The notes: a model not told the origin generated them from the letters alone. DNA of 7,735 bases from an uncultured Clostridia bacterium (GCA_946055715.1 CAMGGT010000035.1:1-7735), one strand, 5' to 3'. Shown: positions 1 to 7,042, counted from the stretch's first letter. Numbers and translations: made by a program.

Positions 1-122
1 GCACTACTTGTTACCCATGTTACTCTTGACACAAGCCCCCGCCCTACGAGTTGATTTGCTATTCTGAAGAAATTACTGAGGATACTCTTCCAGCCATTCA
101 CGAAAAGTTTTTGAGAAGGGGC
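1..122. other. Left-edge intergenic stretch, no gene supported
   Basis: Nothing here can be called a gene. Visible elements are a direct repeat TGTTAC (9-14 and 18-23), a small inverted repeat CTTG-aca-CAAG (25-35), and on the plus strand TTGACA at 26-31 that resembles a -35 box but has no convincing -10 at 16-19 bp. Bases about 66-122 run into the palindrome without a visible boundary and may belong to the same repeat unit. Confidence 0.4.
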
Positions 123-158
123 GTGGGGGAGGCCTTTTTGAAAAAAGGCCTCCCCCAC
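123..158 (-). terminator. Strong palindrome after parC, probable operon terminator or intergenic repeat
   Basis: GTGGGGGAGGCCTTTTT (123-139) and AAAAAGGCCTCCCCCAC (142-158) are perfect 17-bp inverse complements separated by two bases. The stem begins 20 nt after the parC stop. The T-run lies inside the stem rather than after it: in the operon direction the stem is followed by GCCCCTTCTC, so it is not a textbook intrinsic terminator, although so long a stem at an operon end is likely to stop transcription or protect the 3' end. From memory, similar GC-rich palindromes are scattered between genes in Ruminococcaceae, so it may be a dispersed repeat; only one copy is present here. Confidence 0.6.
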
Positions 159-178
159 ATAATATCATACTTGGCGGG

Positions 179-2287
179 TCATCTGTCTGTCTGAGACGCT
201 TTGACAAACCGCCCCTTGAAGGCGCGCACGCCCTTGGTCTTGCGGGCGGTGGGCTCGACGGCCGAGCGATAGATCTTTTCTTTGCCCGCCTCGGTTTCAA
301 AGCAGATGTGCCAGCCGTGCTTTTTGATGCCGACATACAGCAGGGTGTCTCCCTCTCTCAGCGACAGGGCATCAAATTTGTTGCGGCGAATGTAGTATTC
401 TTCTGCCTCGCTGACCTTGATCTGCCCGTCGGCGGTGGCAAAGATCAGTTTTTCTTTCTGGGGCTTGTCGGCCAGGGGATAGAGGGCCAACACGGTGCGG
501 TCGTCAAAGTTGGCCAGCAGTTTTTCGGGGATGGAACCCTTGTCTTTGGCGCTTTTTGCTTCGGGGACGGCATCGGCTTTGAGCAGATAGCACATGCCCT
601 TGCCGCCGAAGAGCAACACCGCGCGGTCTGTGCGGGTCACCGCCACCCGCTCTGTGGGGATGGGGGTATTTTTGGCAAGACCGTCAAACATTTTGGGCGA
701 CATGCGGTGCAACAGCCCCGCCTCGTCTGCCCAGACCACTGTGTCTTCCACCGTTTTGAAGGCGTCGCGGCCGATCTCCTCTTCCACATGCCCGTGGCAG
801 ATGTCGGTCAGGCGGTGGGCGTTGATCTGCCGTTTGATGGTTTGCAGGGACTCGCGGATGACACCGTTAAGCTTGGCTTTGCTTGCCAGTATCTGCTCCA
901 GGTCCCGGATGGTGTCGCGCACGGATGCCAGTTCTTTTTCGACCTGTTCGACTTCCAGACCCGTGATGCGGCGGAGCTTCATTTCCAGGATGGCATTGGC
1001 CTGATTTTCTGTCAGGCAAAACTCGCGGCAGAGCGCCTCGCGGGCGATGGCCGCCGTGCGGGAAGCACGGATGACGGAGATGACCCGGTCGATGTGGGCG
1101 GCGGCGACCGACAAGCCCTCTAATATCTCTTCCCGCGCTCTTGCCTGCCCAAGGTCAAAGGTGGCGCGGCGGCGTTCGGTCTCGCGGCGGAAGTCGGTGT
1201 AGTAGCGGATCATGTCCAAAAGCCCCAGCTGGCGGGGCTTGCCCTCGGCAATGGCCACCATGTTGACCCCAACGGACTTTTGCAGATCGGTATATTTATA
1301 GAGGTAGGCCAGCAGTTTTTCGGCATTGCACCCCTTTTTCAGCTCGATGACGGCGCGCACGCCGGTGCGGTCGGATTCGTCCCGGATGTCTGTGATCTGT
1401 GAGATGATCTCCTTTTTGGACTGGGCATGTTCCAGTATCTTTGCCAAAAGCTCGGCCTTGTTTGTCTGATAGGGAAACTCGGTGATGACGATCATCGGGT
1501 GCCCTTCGTCGGAGGTCTCTATGTGTGTGCGGGCGCGCACCAACAGCTTGCCTGCCCCCGTTTCGTAGATGTCGCGGATGGCCTCGCCGTTGATGATGAC
1601 GCCGCCGGTGGGAAAGTCCGGCCCGGGGATGATGGCCATCATCTCATCCAGCGTCATGTGCGGGTGAGACAGGAAGGCGATCACGCCGTCGATCACCTCG
1701 CCCGGCTGGTGGGTGGGGATGCTGGTGGCAAGCCCGACGGCAATGCCGTTGGCGCCGTTGATGAGCAGATTGGGCAGGCAGGCGGGCAGCACATCCGGCT
1801 CTTTGCGGGTGTCGTCAAAGTTGAGCGACCAGCTGACCGTGTCTTTGTCGAGATAGTTCATCATGGAGAGGGCGGGCAAAGCCAGCCGTGCTTCCGTGTA
1901 GCGGAAGGCGGCGGCGGTGTCGCCGTCCATGGAGCCGAAGTTGCCGTTGCCCTCCACCAGCGGCGTGCGCATGTTGAAGTCCTGCGCCATGCGCACCATG
2001 GTGTCATAGATGGAAGAGTCGCCGTGGGGATGGTATTTGGCCATGCATTCGCCCACGATGTTGGCACTTTTGCGGAAGGGCTTGTCGGGCGTCAGCCCCT
2101 GCTCATACATGGTGTACAGCACGCGGCGCTGCACCGGCTTCAGCCCGTCCTCCACGCGGGGAATGGCGCGCTCCAGAATGACATGCTCGGAATAGGGGAT
2201 CATGCTGTCGTGCATGACCGTTTCCATATTCTGATCCAGAAAGACGGTGTTGTCTGCCGGCATTTCGTTTTGCGTTTTCTTTTTCAA
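179..2287 (-). CDS. parC: DNA topoisomerase IV subunit A (ParC; GyrA-family breakage-reunion subunit)
   Basis: A 702-residue A subunit, the partner of the B subunit encoded just upstream. It cleaves and rejoins DNA through Y130 in the AAFRYTEARL motif, equivalent to E. coli GyrA Y122. The quinolone-resistance region reads KYHPHGDSSIYD (84-95); S91 and D95 match GyrA S83 and D87, so the usual quinolone-contact residues are present. Winged helix and tower fill about residues 30-330, then a coiled coil to about 500. The C-terminal region (about 508-702) has roughly four pinwheel-blade-like repeats and no GyrA box (QRRGGKG), much shorter than in gyrase, which favours ParC over GyrA. The start is uncertain: the frame opens after a TAA at 2308-2306, and the first candidate is TTG at 2287 with a weak purine-rich GGGAAAGAG about 10 nt upstream; ATG at 2263 is the alternative but has no ribosome binding site. 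TTG gives an MKKK start, as is common in clostridial relatives. It is the last gene, ending 20 nt before a strong palindrome. Confidence 0.93.
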   Translation of the reverse strand: MKKKTQNEMPADNTVFLDQNMETVMHDSMIPYSEHVILERAIPRVEDGLKPVQRRVLYTMYEQGLTPDKPFRKSANIVGECMAKYHPHGDSSIYDTMVRMAQDFNMRTPLVEGNGNFGSMDGDTAAAFRYTEARLALPALSMMNYLDKDTVSWSLNFDDTRKEPDVLPACLPNLLINGANGIAVGLATSIPTHQPGEVIDGVIAFLSHPHMTLDEMMAIIPGPDFPTGGVIINGEAIRDIYETGAGKLLVRARTHIETSDEGHPMIVITEFPYQTNKAELLAKILEHAQSKKEIISQITDIRDESDRTGVRAVIELKKGCNAEKLLAYLYKYTDLQKSVGVNMVAIAEGKPRQLGLLDMIRYYTDFRRETERRRATFDLGQARAREEILEGLSVAAAHIDRVISVIRASRTAAIAREALCREFCLTENQANAILEMKLRRITGLEVEQVEKELASVRDTIRDLEQILASKAKLNGVIRESLQTIKRQINAHRLTDICHGHVEEEIGRDAFKTVEDTVVWADEAGLLHRMSPKMFDGLAKNTPIPTERVAVTRTDRAVLLFGGKGMCYLLKADAVPEAKSAKDKGSIPEKLLANFDDRTVLALYPLADKPQKEKLIFATADGQIKVSEAEEYYIRRNKFDALSLREGDTLLYVGIKKHGWHICFETEAGKEKIYRSAVEPTARKTKGVRAFKGRFVKASQTDR

Positions 2288-2321
2288 ATCCGTATTCTCT
2301 TTCCCTTATTTGTCTGATGTT

Positions 2322-4322
2322 TCAGCCGTGGTACTTGCTTGCAAATTCGTCGGTTTTGGAGAAGTTGGCGTTCTCGATGATATACTCGCGCCTGACCTCG
2401 CTGTTGTCTCCCATCAGCACGGTGACCATGCGCTCTGCCTCGGCCACATCCTCGATGCCCACGCGGATCATGGTGCGGTGGGTGGGGTCCATGGTGGTCT
2501 CCCAAAGCAGGGACGGGTTCATTTCACCCAGGCCCTTATAGCGGGAGATGACCACGCCGCGGCTGCCGCCCAGTGCCTCTGTCTGCCGGTCGCACTCCTC
2601 GTCTGTGTAGGCGAACCGCACCTCGCCGCCCGCCTTTTTTTCGATGCGGTAGAGGGGCGGCATGCCGATGAAGACATGTCCTTCCAGGATCAGGGGGCGC
2701 ATATAACGGTAAAAGAAGGTGAGCAACAGTGCCCTGATGTGGGCGCCGTCCTGGTCGGCATCCGCCAGGATGATCACGCGGTTATAGCGCAGGTTCTGCA
2801 TTTTGAACTCGTCGCCGATGCCGGTGCCGAGTGCCGTGATGATGGATCGGATCTCCTCATTGGAAAGGATCTGGTCCAGGCGGCGTTTTTCGCTGTTGAG
2901 GGGTTTGCCGCGCAGAGGCAGGATGGCCTGAAAGCGGCGGTCGCGCGCCTGCTTGGCAGAGCCGCCGGCCGAGTCGCCCTCCACAATAAACATTTCGTTT
3001 CTGGCATAATCGCGGCCGATGCTGGCGGCGAATTTGCCCACCAGCGCCACCGCGTCCAGACTGTTTTTCTGGCGTGCCAGGGCGTTGGCCTTTTTGGTGG
3101 CCTCCCGCACGTTGCGGGCGCTTTTGGCCTTTTCGAGGATCTGTTTGACGATCTCTTCGTGGCGGATGTTCTGCACAAAGCGGGAGAGTTGCTCGGTCAC
3201 CACCGCCTCTGTGGCAGTCTTGACCCCGGCGTTGCCCAGCTTTGCTTTGGTCTGCCCTTCAAACTGCGCATCGCGCATTTTGATGAGGATGACGGCACTC
3301 ATGCCCTCGCGGAAGTCCTCGCCGGTGAAGTTCTCGTCCTTGTCTTTCAGCACGCCCATCTCGCGCGCGGCGGTGTTGAACACCTTTGTCACCGCCAGCT
3401 TGAAGCCCGTTTCGTGGGTGCCGCCCTCGGTGGTGCGGATGTTGTTGACATAAGAGACGATGGACTCTGTATAGGCGTCGGTGTGCTGCATGGCCACCTG
3501 CACAGAGATGCCGTCTCCCGCGCCCTCGATGAGAATGGGGTCGGGGTACAGCGGGGTCTTGCCGCTGTTGTGATAGCGGATGAAGTCGACCAGCCCGCCC
3601 CGGTAGCAAAAGGTCTGCTTCTGCTCCTCGGGGGCTTTGCGCAGGTCGGTGAACACAAAGGTCACCCCCGCGTTGAGAAAGGCCAACTCCCGCAGTTTCT
3701 GTGTGATGATGTGGGCATCCGGCCGGGTGGTGGAAAACACCCGTGCGTCGGGCTTGAAATGCACCATACTGCCCTGTTTGTCCGTTTTGCCGCAGGCGCG
3801 CAGGTGCCGCTTGACCTTGCCGGGGATGAGGTTGCCCTCCTCGTCTGTGTCGCAGCAGAACTCCGCGCGGTACACATGCCCGTCGCGGTACACTTCGGTC
3901 ACCAGCCATTCGGACAGGGCATTGACCACCGAGGCACCCACGCCGTGCAGACCGCCGGAGATCTGATAACTTTTGTTGTCAAACTTGCCGCCCGCGTGCA
4001 GCTGGGTGAAGATGAGCTCCACCCCGGACATCTTCTTGTCCGGGTGGATATCCACAGGCATACCGCGGCCGTTGTCGGTCACGATCATGCTGTTATCCTC
4101 GCAGACCGTGACGGTGATGCAGTCGGCATAGCCGTTGACCGCTTCGTCCACGGCGTTGTCGATGATCTCCCACAAAAGGTGGTGCATGCCCTTGCTGTCG
4201 GTGTCGCCGATGTACATGCCGGGGCGCACCCGCACGGGGCGCAGGCCCTCCAGCACGGTCAATGCCTGCGCGGTGTATTTGGTTTTTTGAGGGGCGGGAG
4301 CGGGAGCATTTGGTGTCTTCAT
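2322..4322 (-). CDS. parE: DNA topoisomerase IV subunit B (ParE; GyrB-family ATPase)
   Basis: A 666-residue type IIA topoisomerase B subunit, which binds ATP, clamps DNA and with the A subunit decatenates or relaxes chromosomes. The GHKL ATPase domain shows E52 and DNAVDEA (55-61), DNGRGMP (83-89) and the GGLHGVGASVVN lid (123-134). QTKAKLGN (357-364) carries the transducer lysine K359. The TOPRIM domain shows EGDSAGG (448-454), PLRGKPLN (469-476) and DADQD (521-525), giving the acidic metal ligands E448, D521 and D523, followed by RYKGLGEMN (594-602) and WETTMDP. There is no large insert of the enterobacterial GyrB kind. The C-terminus (RREYIIENANF) looks ParE-like rather than like the GyrB ending. 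The ATG at 4322 has AAGGA 6 nt upstream. It lies 34 nt before the A subunit gene, in the usual parE-parC order. A second-copy gyrase B remains possible; the family call is certain, the paralog call less so. Confidence 0.93.
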   Translation of the reverse strand: MKTPNAPAPAPQKTKYTAQALTVLEGLRPVRVRPGMYIGDTDSKGMHHLLWEIIDNAVDEAVNGYADCITVTVCEDNSMIVTDNGRGMPVDIHPDKKMSGVELIFTQLHAGGKFDNKSYQISGGLHGVGASVVNALSEWLVTEVYRDGHVYRAEFCCDTDEEGNLIPGKVKRHLRACGKTDKQGSMVHFKPDARVFSTTRPDAHIITQKLRELAFLNAGVTFVFTDLRKAPEEQKQTFCYRGGLVDFIRYHNSGKTPLYPDPILIEGAGDGISVQVAMQHTDAYTESIVSYVNNIRTTEGGTHETGFKLAVTKVFNTAAREMGVLKDKDENFTGEDFREGMSAVILIKMRDAQFEGQTKAKLGNAGVKTATEAVVTEQLSRFVQNIRHEEIVKQILEKAKSARNVREATKKANALARQKNSLDAVALVGKFAASIGRDYARNEMFIVEGDSAGGSAKQARDRRFQAILPLRGKPLNSEKRRLDQILSNEEIRSIITALGTGIGDEFKMQNLRYNRVIILADADQDGAHIRALLLTFFYRYMRPLILEGHVFIGMPPLYRIEKKAGGEVRFAYTDEECDRQTEALGGSRGVVISRYKGLGEMNPSLLWETTMDPTHRTMIRVGIEDVAEAERMVTVLMGDNSEVRREYIIENANFSKTDEFASKYHG
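4018..4048. other. Hairpin-forming inverted repeat inside parE
   Basis: TCCACCCCGGACA (4018-4030) and TGTCCGGGTGGA (4037-4048) can form 12 base pairs with one bulged C around a 6-nt loop. It lies over codons of about residues 92-102 (HPDKKMSGVE), a conserved loop of the ATPase domain, so protein constraint may explain much of it. No T-run follows on either strand. Pairing is seen directly; a role is not supported. Confidence 0.35.
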
Positions 4323-4355
4323 GATACTTCCTTATCTTGTGTATTTGACGCTTTT

Positions 4356-4389
4356 GCGGGCAGCTGTCGGATGCGGCCGCACAGCCCGC
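4356..4389. other. Imperfect hairpin in the gap between the PHP and parE genes
   Basis: GCGGGC (4356-4361) and GCCCGC (4384-4389) pair perfectly, and after a 3-nt bulge TGT pairs with ACA further in, around a loop of about 13 nt. In the operon direction the stem is followed by AAAAGCG, so it is not a standard intrinsic terminator. On the plus strand a loosely T-rich CTTTATCCTTT follows, but no plus-strand gene needs a terminator here. It could be a processing site, an attenuating pause or incidental. The 76-nt gap holds no clear promoter. Confidence 0.4.
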
Positions 4390-4398
4390 CTTTATCCT

Positions 4399-5376
4399 TT
4401 ACAGTTCACGGTCGGCGTATGCACGGGTCCAGGCGGTGTGCCCTTCCGTGTCGGTGATCTCCAGCCGCACCCAGCCGGCCTGCGGGGGGATGGCGAAACT
4501 GCCGTAGGTGATGCGACCGGCGGGGTCATACAGGCGGGCAGAAACGGGGCGCGTGTCCGAGAGCAGGCGCGCTTCCCGCACGGCAGAGCAGACGAAATGC
4601 AGCCGACCGTCTTCCGTGCCCAGTTGTGTGAAGAGAGGACCGGTGGAAGCATAGGCCTGCCCGGCCTCCAATGCCTCGATGACGGCCGGATAGGTGAGGG
4701 CTGTGGCGCAGATCATCTCAAACCCGCCGAAGCGGTCACAGTCCGGCTCTCCTGCCGGGAGGTCGCCGTGGCAGTCGTCCGCGGCAATGGGCAAAAGGGA
4801 CTTGCCTTCCGAGAGAAATGCGTCCAGCGCCGCGGCAGAGCAGTCGCGTGATCCGGCAAGGGCGCACAGGTGATTATAGACCTCCACGCCGCCAAGGCAC
4901 TCAAGCCGCACGAAGTCCTGCGGCTTCTGCAGCGACCAGTATGGGTGAGAGAGAATGGGAAAATACCCCTCCTGCGACGCAGAGGACAACACATTGTTGA
5001 TGCCCTCCACCGAAAAAACGCGGTGAACACCCTGCTCTGCCCCCTCTTTTATGGGTAAGAAGGCGGGGTTTCCGTCTTTTTGAGACAAATTTGGTGCTTT
5101 TGCCAGCATGGTGATGTGGCAGGTCTGACGCGTGGGGGTAGAACGCCCCGCCGCGGCAAACGACATTTCAAAGCCCTCCAGCACCAGCATGTCCGGGGTG
5201 GAAAGGCGGCTGTGCGGCCAAAGCGTTTCGTGGTCTGTCAGGGCCAGGATCTGATAGCCCATGTCCCGGTAGGCCGCAAAGAGTTCCGACGGCTCCAAAG
5301 AGCCGTCGGAACAGGTGGAATGGGTATGCAGATTGGCGCGGTAAAACCGGCCGTCTTCCCAAAACAAGCTTTTCAT
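4399..5376 (-). CDS. PHP-domain metal-dependent phosphoesterase
   Basis: A 325-residue protein, probably cytoplasmic. The N-terminal two thirds carry the full set of PHP metal ligands: H17 and H19 (HTHS), D24 (CSDGS), H49 (TDH at 47-49), E70, H87, H144 (SHPYW) and the D201-H203 pair (DDCH). PHP proteins use a multi-metal site to hydrolyse phosphoesters; members include histidinol phosphatases, nucleoside 3',5'-bisphosphate phosphatases and polymerase exonuclease domains. The substrate here cannot be told. Residues about 225-325 form a C-terminal region with a beta-rich pattern that I do not recognise and that may shape substrate choice. The ATG at 5376 overlaps the upstream stop by ATGA, and no strong Shine-Dalgarno precedes it, so translation is probably coupled to the membrane protein gene. 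A 12-bp perfect inverted repeat lies in codons 23-32. The gene ends in TAA 76 nt before the topoisomerase B gene. Confidence 0.88.
   Translation of the reverse strand: MKSLFWEDGRFYRANLHTHSTCSDGSLEPSELFAAYRDMGYQILALTDHETLWPHSRLSTPDMLVLEGFEMSFAAAGRSTPTRQTCHITMLAKAPNLSQKDGNPAFLPIKEGAEQGVHRVFSVEGINNVLSSASQEGYFPILSHPYWSLQKPQDFVRLECLGGVEVYNHLCALAGSRDCSAAALDAFLSEGKSLLPIAADDCHGDLPAGEPDCDRFGGFEMICATALTYPAVIEALEAGQAYASTGPLFTQLGTEDGRLHFVCSAVREARLLSDTRPVSARLYDPAGRITYGSFAIPPQAGWVRLEITDTEGHTAWTRAYADREL
5284..5311 (-). repeat. 12-bp perfect inverted repeat inside the PHP gene
   Basis: TTCCGACGGCTC (5284-5295) and GAGCCGTCGGAA (5300-5311) are perfect inverse complements around a 4-nt loop. The element sits about 65-92 nt after the start codon of the PHP gene and encodes S23 to L32, including the metal ligand D24. 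It is not followed by a T-run on either strand, so it is not a standard terminator. As RNA it would form a very stable hairpin early in a gene that lacks a clear ribosome binding site of its own. The structure is seen directly; any function is inference. Confidence 0.75.
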
Positions 5377-6947
5377 GCTTCGGGGGCAACTTCGGGGACG
5401 GTTTCGTCTTCCGGCATCATGGAGAAGCCGAAGTAGTTCATGATGTCTTCGGCGGTAACAGTTTCGTTTTCGGCAAATTCGTCCAGAATGAACTGCGACA
5501 CATAGCCCAGTACCGCGTCGGGCACATCCTCGTCGCTGACGCCGTTGTCTGTCAGCGCAGCTTTCATCTCGGCGGCCAGCGCGTCTTTCTTTTCCTCGTC
5601 GGTGCCGGTGAGTTCGTTGAGCTTGGCGGCCACATTGTCGGAGATGGCGGTGAGCGTGTCGTTATAGGCCTCGGCGCCGCCCGTCTTGCTGACATACTCT
5701 TCGCACACCACCTGCACGCCCACCTTGACGGTCTCGTGCATCAGTTCTTTTAAGTTGTCGCTCTTTTCCATGGCGGCCATGAGGTCGTCGATGAACTGTT
5801 CATCCTTGATCTTCTCTGCCAGCAAAGCGGGGTCTTCCATGGCCGCAAAGAAGTCATTCTCTGTCATCACGGCCAGGGTGTCTGCCAGGGCCACCATATC
5901 GTCAGACAGGGTGGCGGGGGTGGAGTCTTCAAAAATGTCCAGGGCAGCGTTGAGCAACCGCTCGGTTTTTTCGTCGTCGGTTTGGGGCTTTTCCATGCCG
6001 AAGAAGGGCTCATTGGCTTTCCACGCCTTGCACATCTCGGAAAGTACGCCCGACAGCGCAATGGTGAGCGAATCGGAAGAACGGAGGTCTTCTGCCACGG
6101 CGCGGATGGCATCTGCCTCCGCCGTGGAATAGTCTTTGGGTTGCTTGCCCGCGAGCGGCAAGGCATCACGGAGGATGTCGGCATAGACATCCACCTCTTT
6201 GGTCATGCGCACCTCATAGACGGTACCGCTCTCGTCGGTGTAGGTGAAGGAGGTGAGATAGTCAAAGAGTTTCTCGCCCTGCAAAGTGCGGTACAGCGTG
6301 GCGCTGATCTTGTTTTGCGCCATCGCATCCGTGTAGGACTGCGCCGTCTGCGCGACGGACTGCACCGTCTCGTTGTCTGCCGCGGCGCTCTTTACCTCCT
6401 GCACCACCGTACCGCCGAAGAGGGCATAGCCCGTCAGCGGAATGAGGTACACCGCGCACACCAGCACACCCTGTACCGCGCCGATCAGCGTGCCCCACAG
6501 GCGGGAGAAGAGGATGGGTGACTTTCTGTGTCTGGGGAACAGAATGACCGCCAGAATGAGGTAGGGGATGCCGAATATCAAGCTGAAAACAAAGAAGAGA
6601 GCAATAAAGGCCAGCGGCAGAAGCAGTGCCAGCGGAATGCTGGCGACCAACTGATACACGCCGGGCATGGTGGCCTGCAGCTGTGCGAGTGTAGCGGTGA
6701 CATTTTCGGGTATGCCGGGAACCGAGCTGAGCGTAGCCGAAAGGTCGTATGTAGCGATTGACTGAAGGGCGCTATGCAGCGTCAGCGCAGACACGACGGC
6801 CGCCGCCGCAACCGACACCAATCGAAGCAGGGCGCGCCCCGTGCGGCGACTGAAGCCGCGAATCAACGCAGAGAGAAGTATCAGGCCGCAGAAAACCAGC
6901 AAAGAAACGGTCACCTGGCCGGCGGCAGTAGACAGATCGAAATTCAT
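5373..6947 (-). CDS. CvpA-like multi-pass membrane protein with large acidic extracellular domain
   Basis: A 524-residue protein. The ATG at 6947 has a perfect AGGAGG 6 nt upstream; the frame is open further upstream, but that part overlaps the NUDIX gene and lacks a ribosome binding site. Hydrophobic segments lie at about residues 10-29, 39-60, 104-136 (long, broken by G126 and P128) and 152-176. Basic loops (R30-R42 and R139-K142) imply that the first and third segments run outside to inside, placing the C-terminus outside. The RG-F-xx-G pattern after the first segment and the SRLWGTLIGAVQGVL stretch at 148-162 resemble the CvpA (colicin V production) family. Residues about 180-524 are acidic and probably helical, with no cysteine-rich or enzymatic motif I recognise. 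CvpA proteins are usually 160-220 residues, so this tail is unusual. The stop overlaps the next start codon by ATGA, suggesting translational coupling. Function is unknown; the family assignment is moderate and rests on topology and short motifs. Confidence 0.78.
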   Translation of the reverse strand: MNFDLSTAAGQVTVSLLVFCGLILLSALIRGFSRRTGRALLRLVSVAAAAVVSALTLHSALQSIATYDLSATLSSVPGIPENVTATLAQLQATMPGVYQLVASIPLALLLPLAFIALFFVFSLIFGIPYLILAVILFPRHRKSPILFSRLWGTLIGAVQGVLVCAVYLIPLTGYALFGGTVVQEVKSAAADNETVQSVAQTAQSYTDAMAQNKISATLYRTLQGEKLFDYLTSFTYTDESGTVYEVRMTKEVDVYADILRDALPLAGKQPKDYSTAEADAIRAVAEDLRSSDSLTIALSGVLSEMCKAWKANEPFFGMEKPQTDDEKTERLLNAALDIFEDSTPATLSDDMVALADTLAVMTENDFFAAMEDPALLAEKIKDEQFIDDLMAAMEKSDNLKELMHETVKVGVQVVCEEYVSKTGGAEAYNDTLTAISDNVAAKLNELTGTDEEKKDALAAEMKAALTDNGVSDEDVPDAVLGYVSQFILDEFAENETVTAEDIMNYFGFSMMPEDETVPEVAPEA

Positions 6948-7042
6948 TGTAAACCTCCTGACAATAGAATTAATGAACTTGATGGATGTGTTCGCATGGA
7001 TACTGTGGCGGAAAGGGAAAGGATAGAAATGGGCGGGACAGG

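Noticed and set aside
26..56. Plus-strand promoter with TTGACA at 26-31
   Set aside because: No acceptable -10 hexamer at 16-19 bp, and no plus-strand gene follows.
51..194. Small plus-strand frame (TTG start, about 47 codons) running through the palindrome
   Set aside because: No ATG, no ribosome binding site, it crosses a likely terminator palindrome and overlaps the parC stop; the frame is more simply explained by repeat sequence.
73..336. Minus-strand frame of 87 codons over the parC end and the palindrome
   Set aside because: It overlaps parC in another frame and gains its length from the palindrome; its composition is proline- and arginine-rich with no domain.
308..1123. Long plus-strand open frame opposite the 3' part of parC
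   Set aside because: It lies entirely antisense to parC, lacks a ribosome binding site and domain signature, and has the same mirrored composition as the other antisense frames.
1217..1240. AAGCCCC/GGGGCTT stem with a 7-nt loop inside parC
   Set aside because: A 7-bp stem with a short loop is expected several times by chance in a window of this size and composition.
1427..2317. Long plus-strand open frame opposite the 5' part of parC
   Set aside because: Antisense shadow of a conserved coding region; no recognisable motif or promoter.
2247..4457. A plus-strand open frame of 736 codons opposite the whole of parE
   Set aside because: It is fully antisense to a gene with all motifs intact, its product is rich in H, V, D and G with no recognisable domain, and GC-rich codon use commonly opens such frames.
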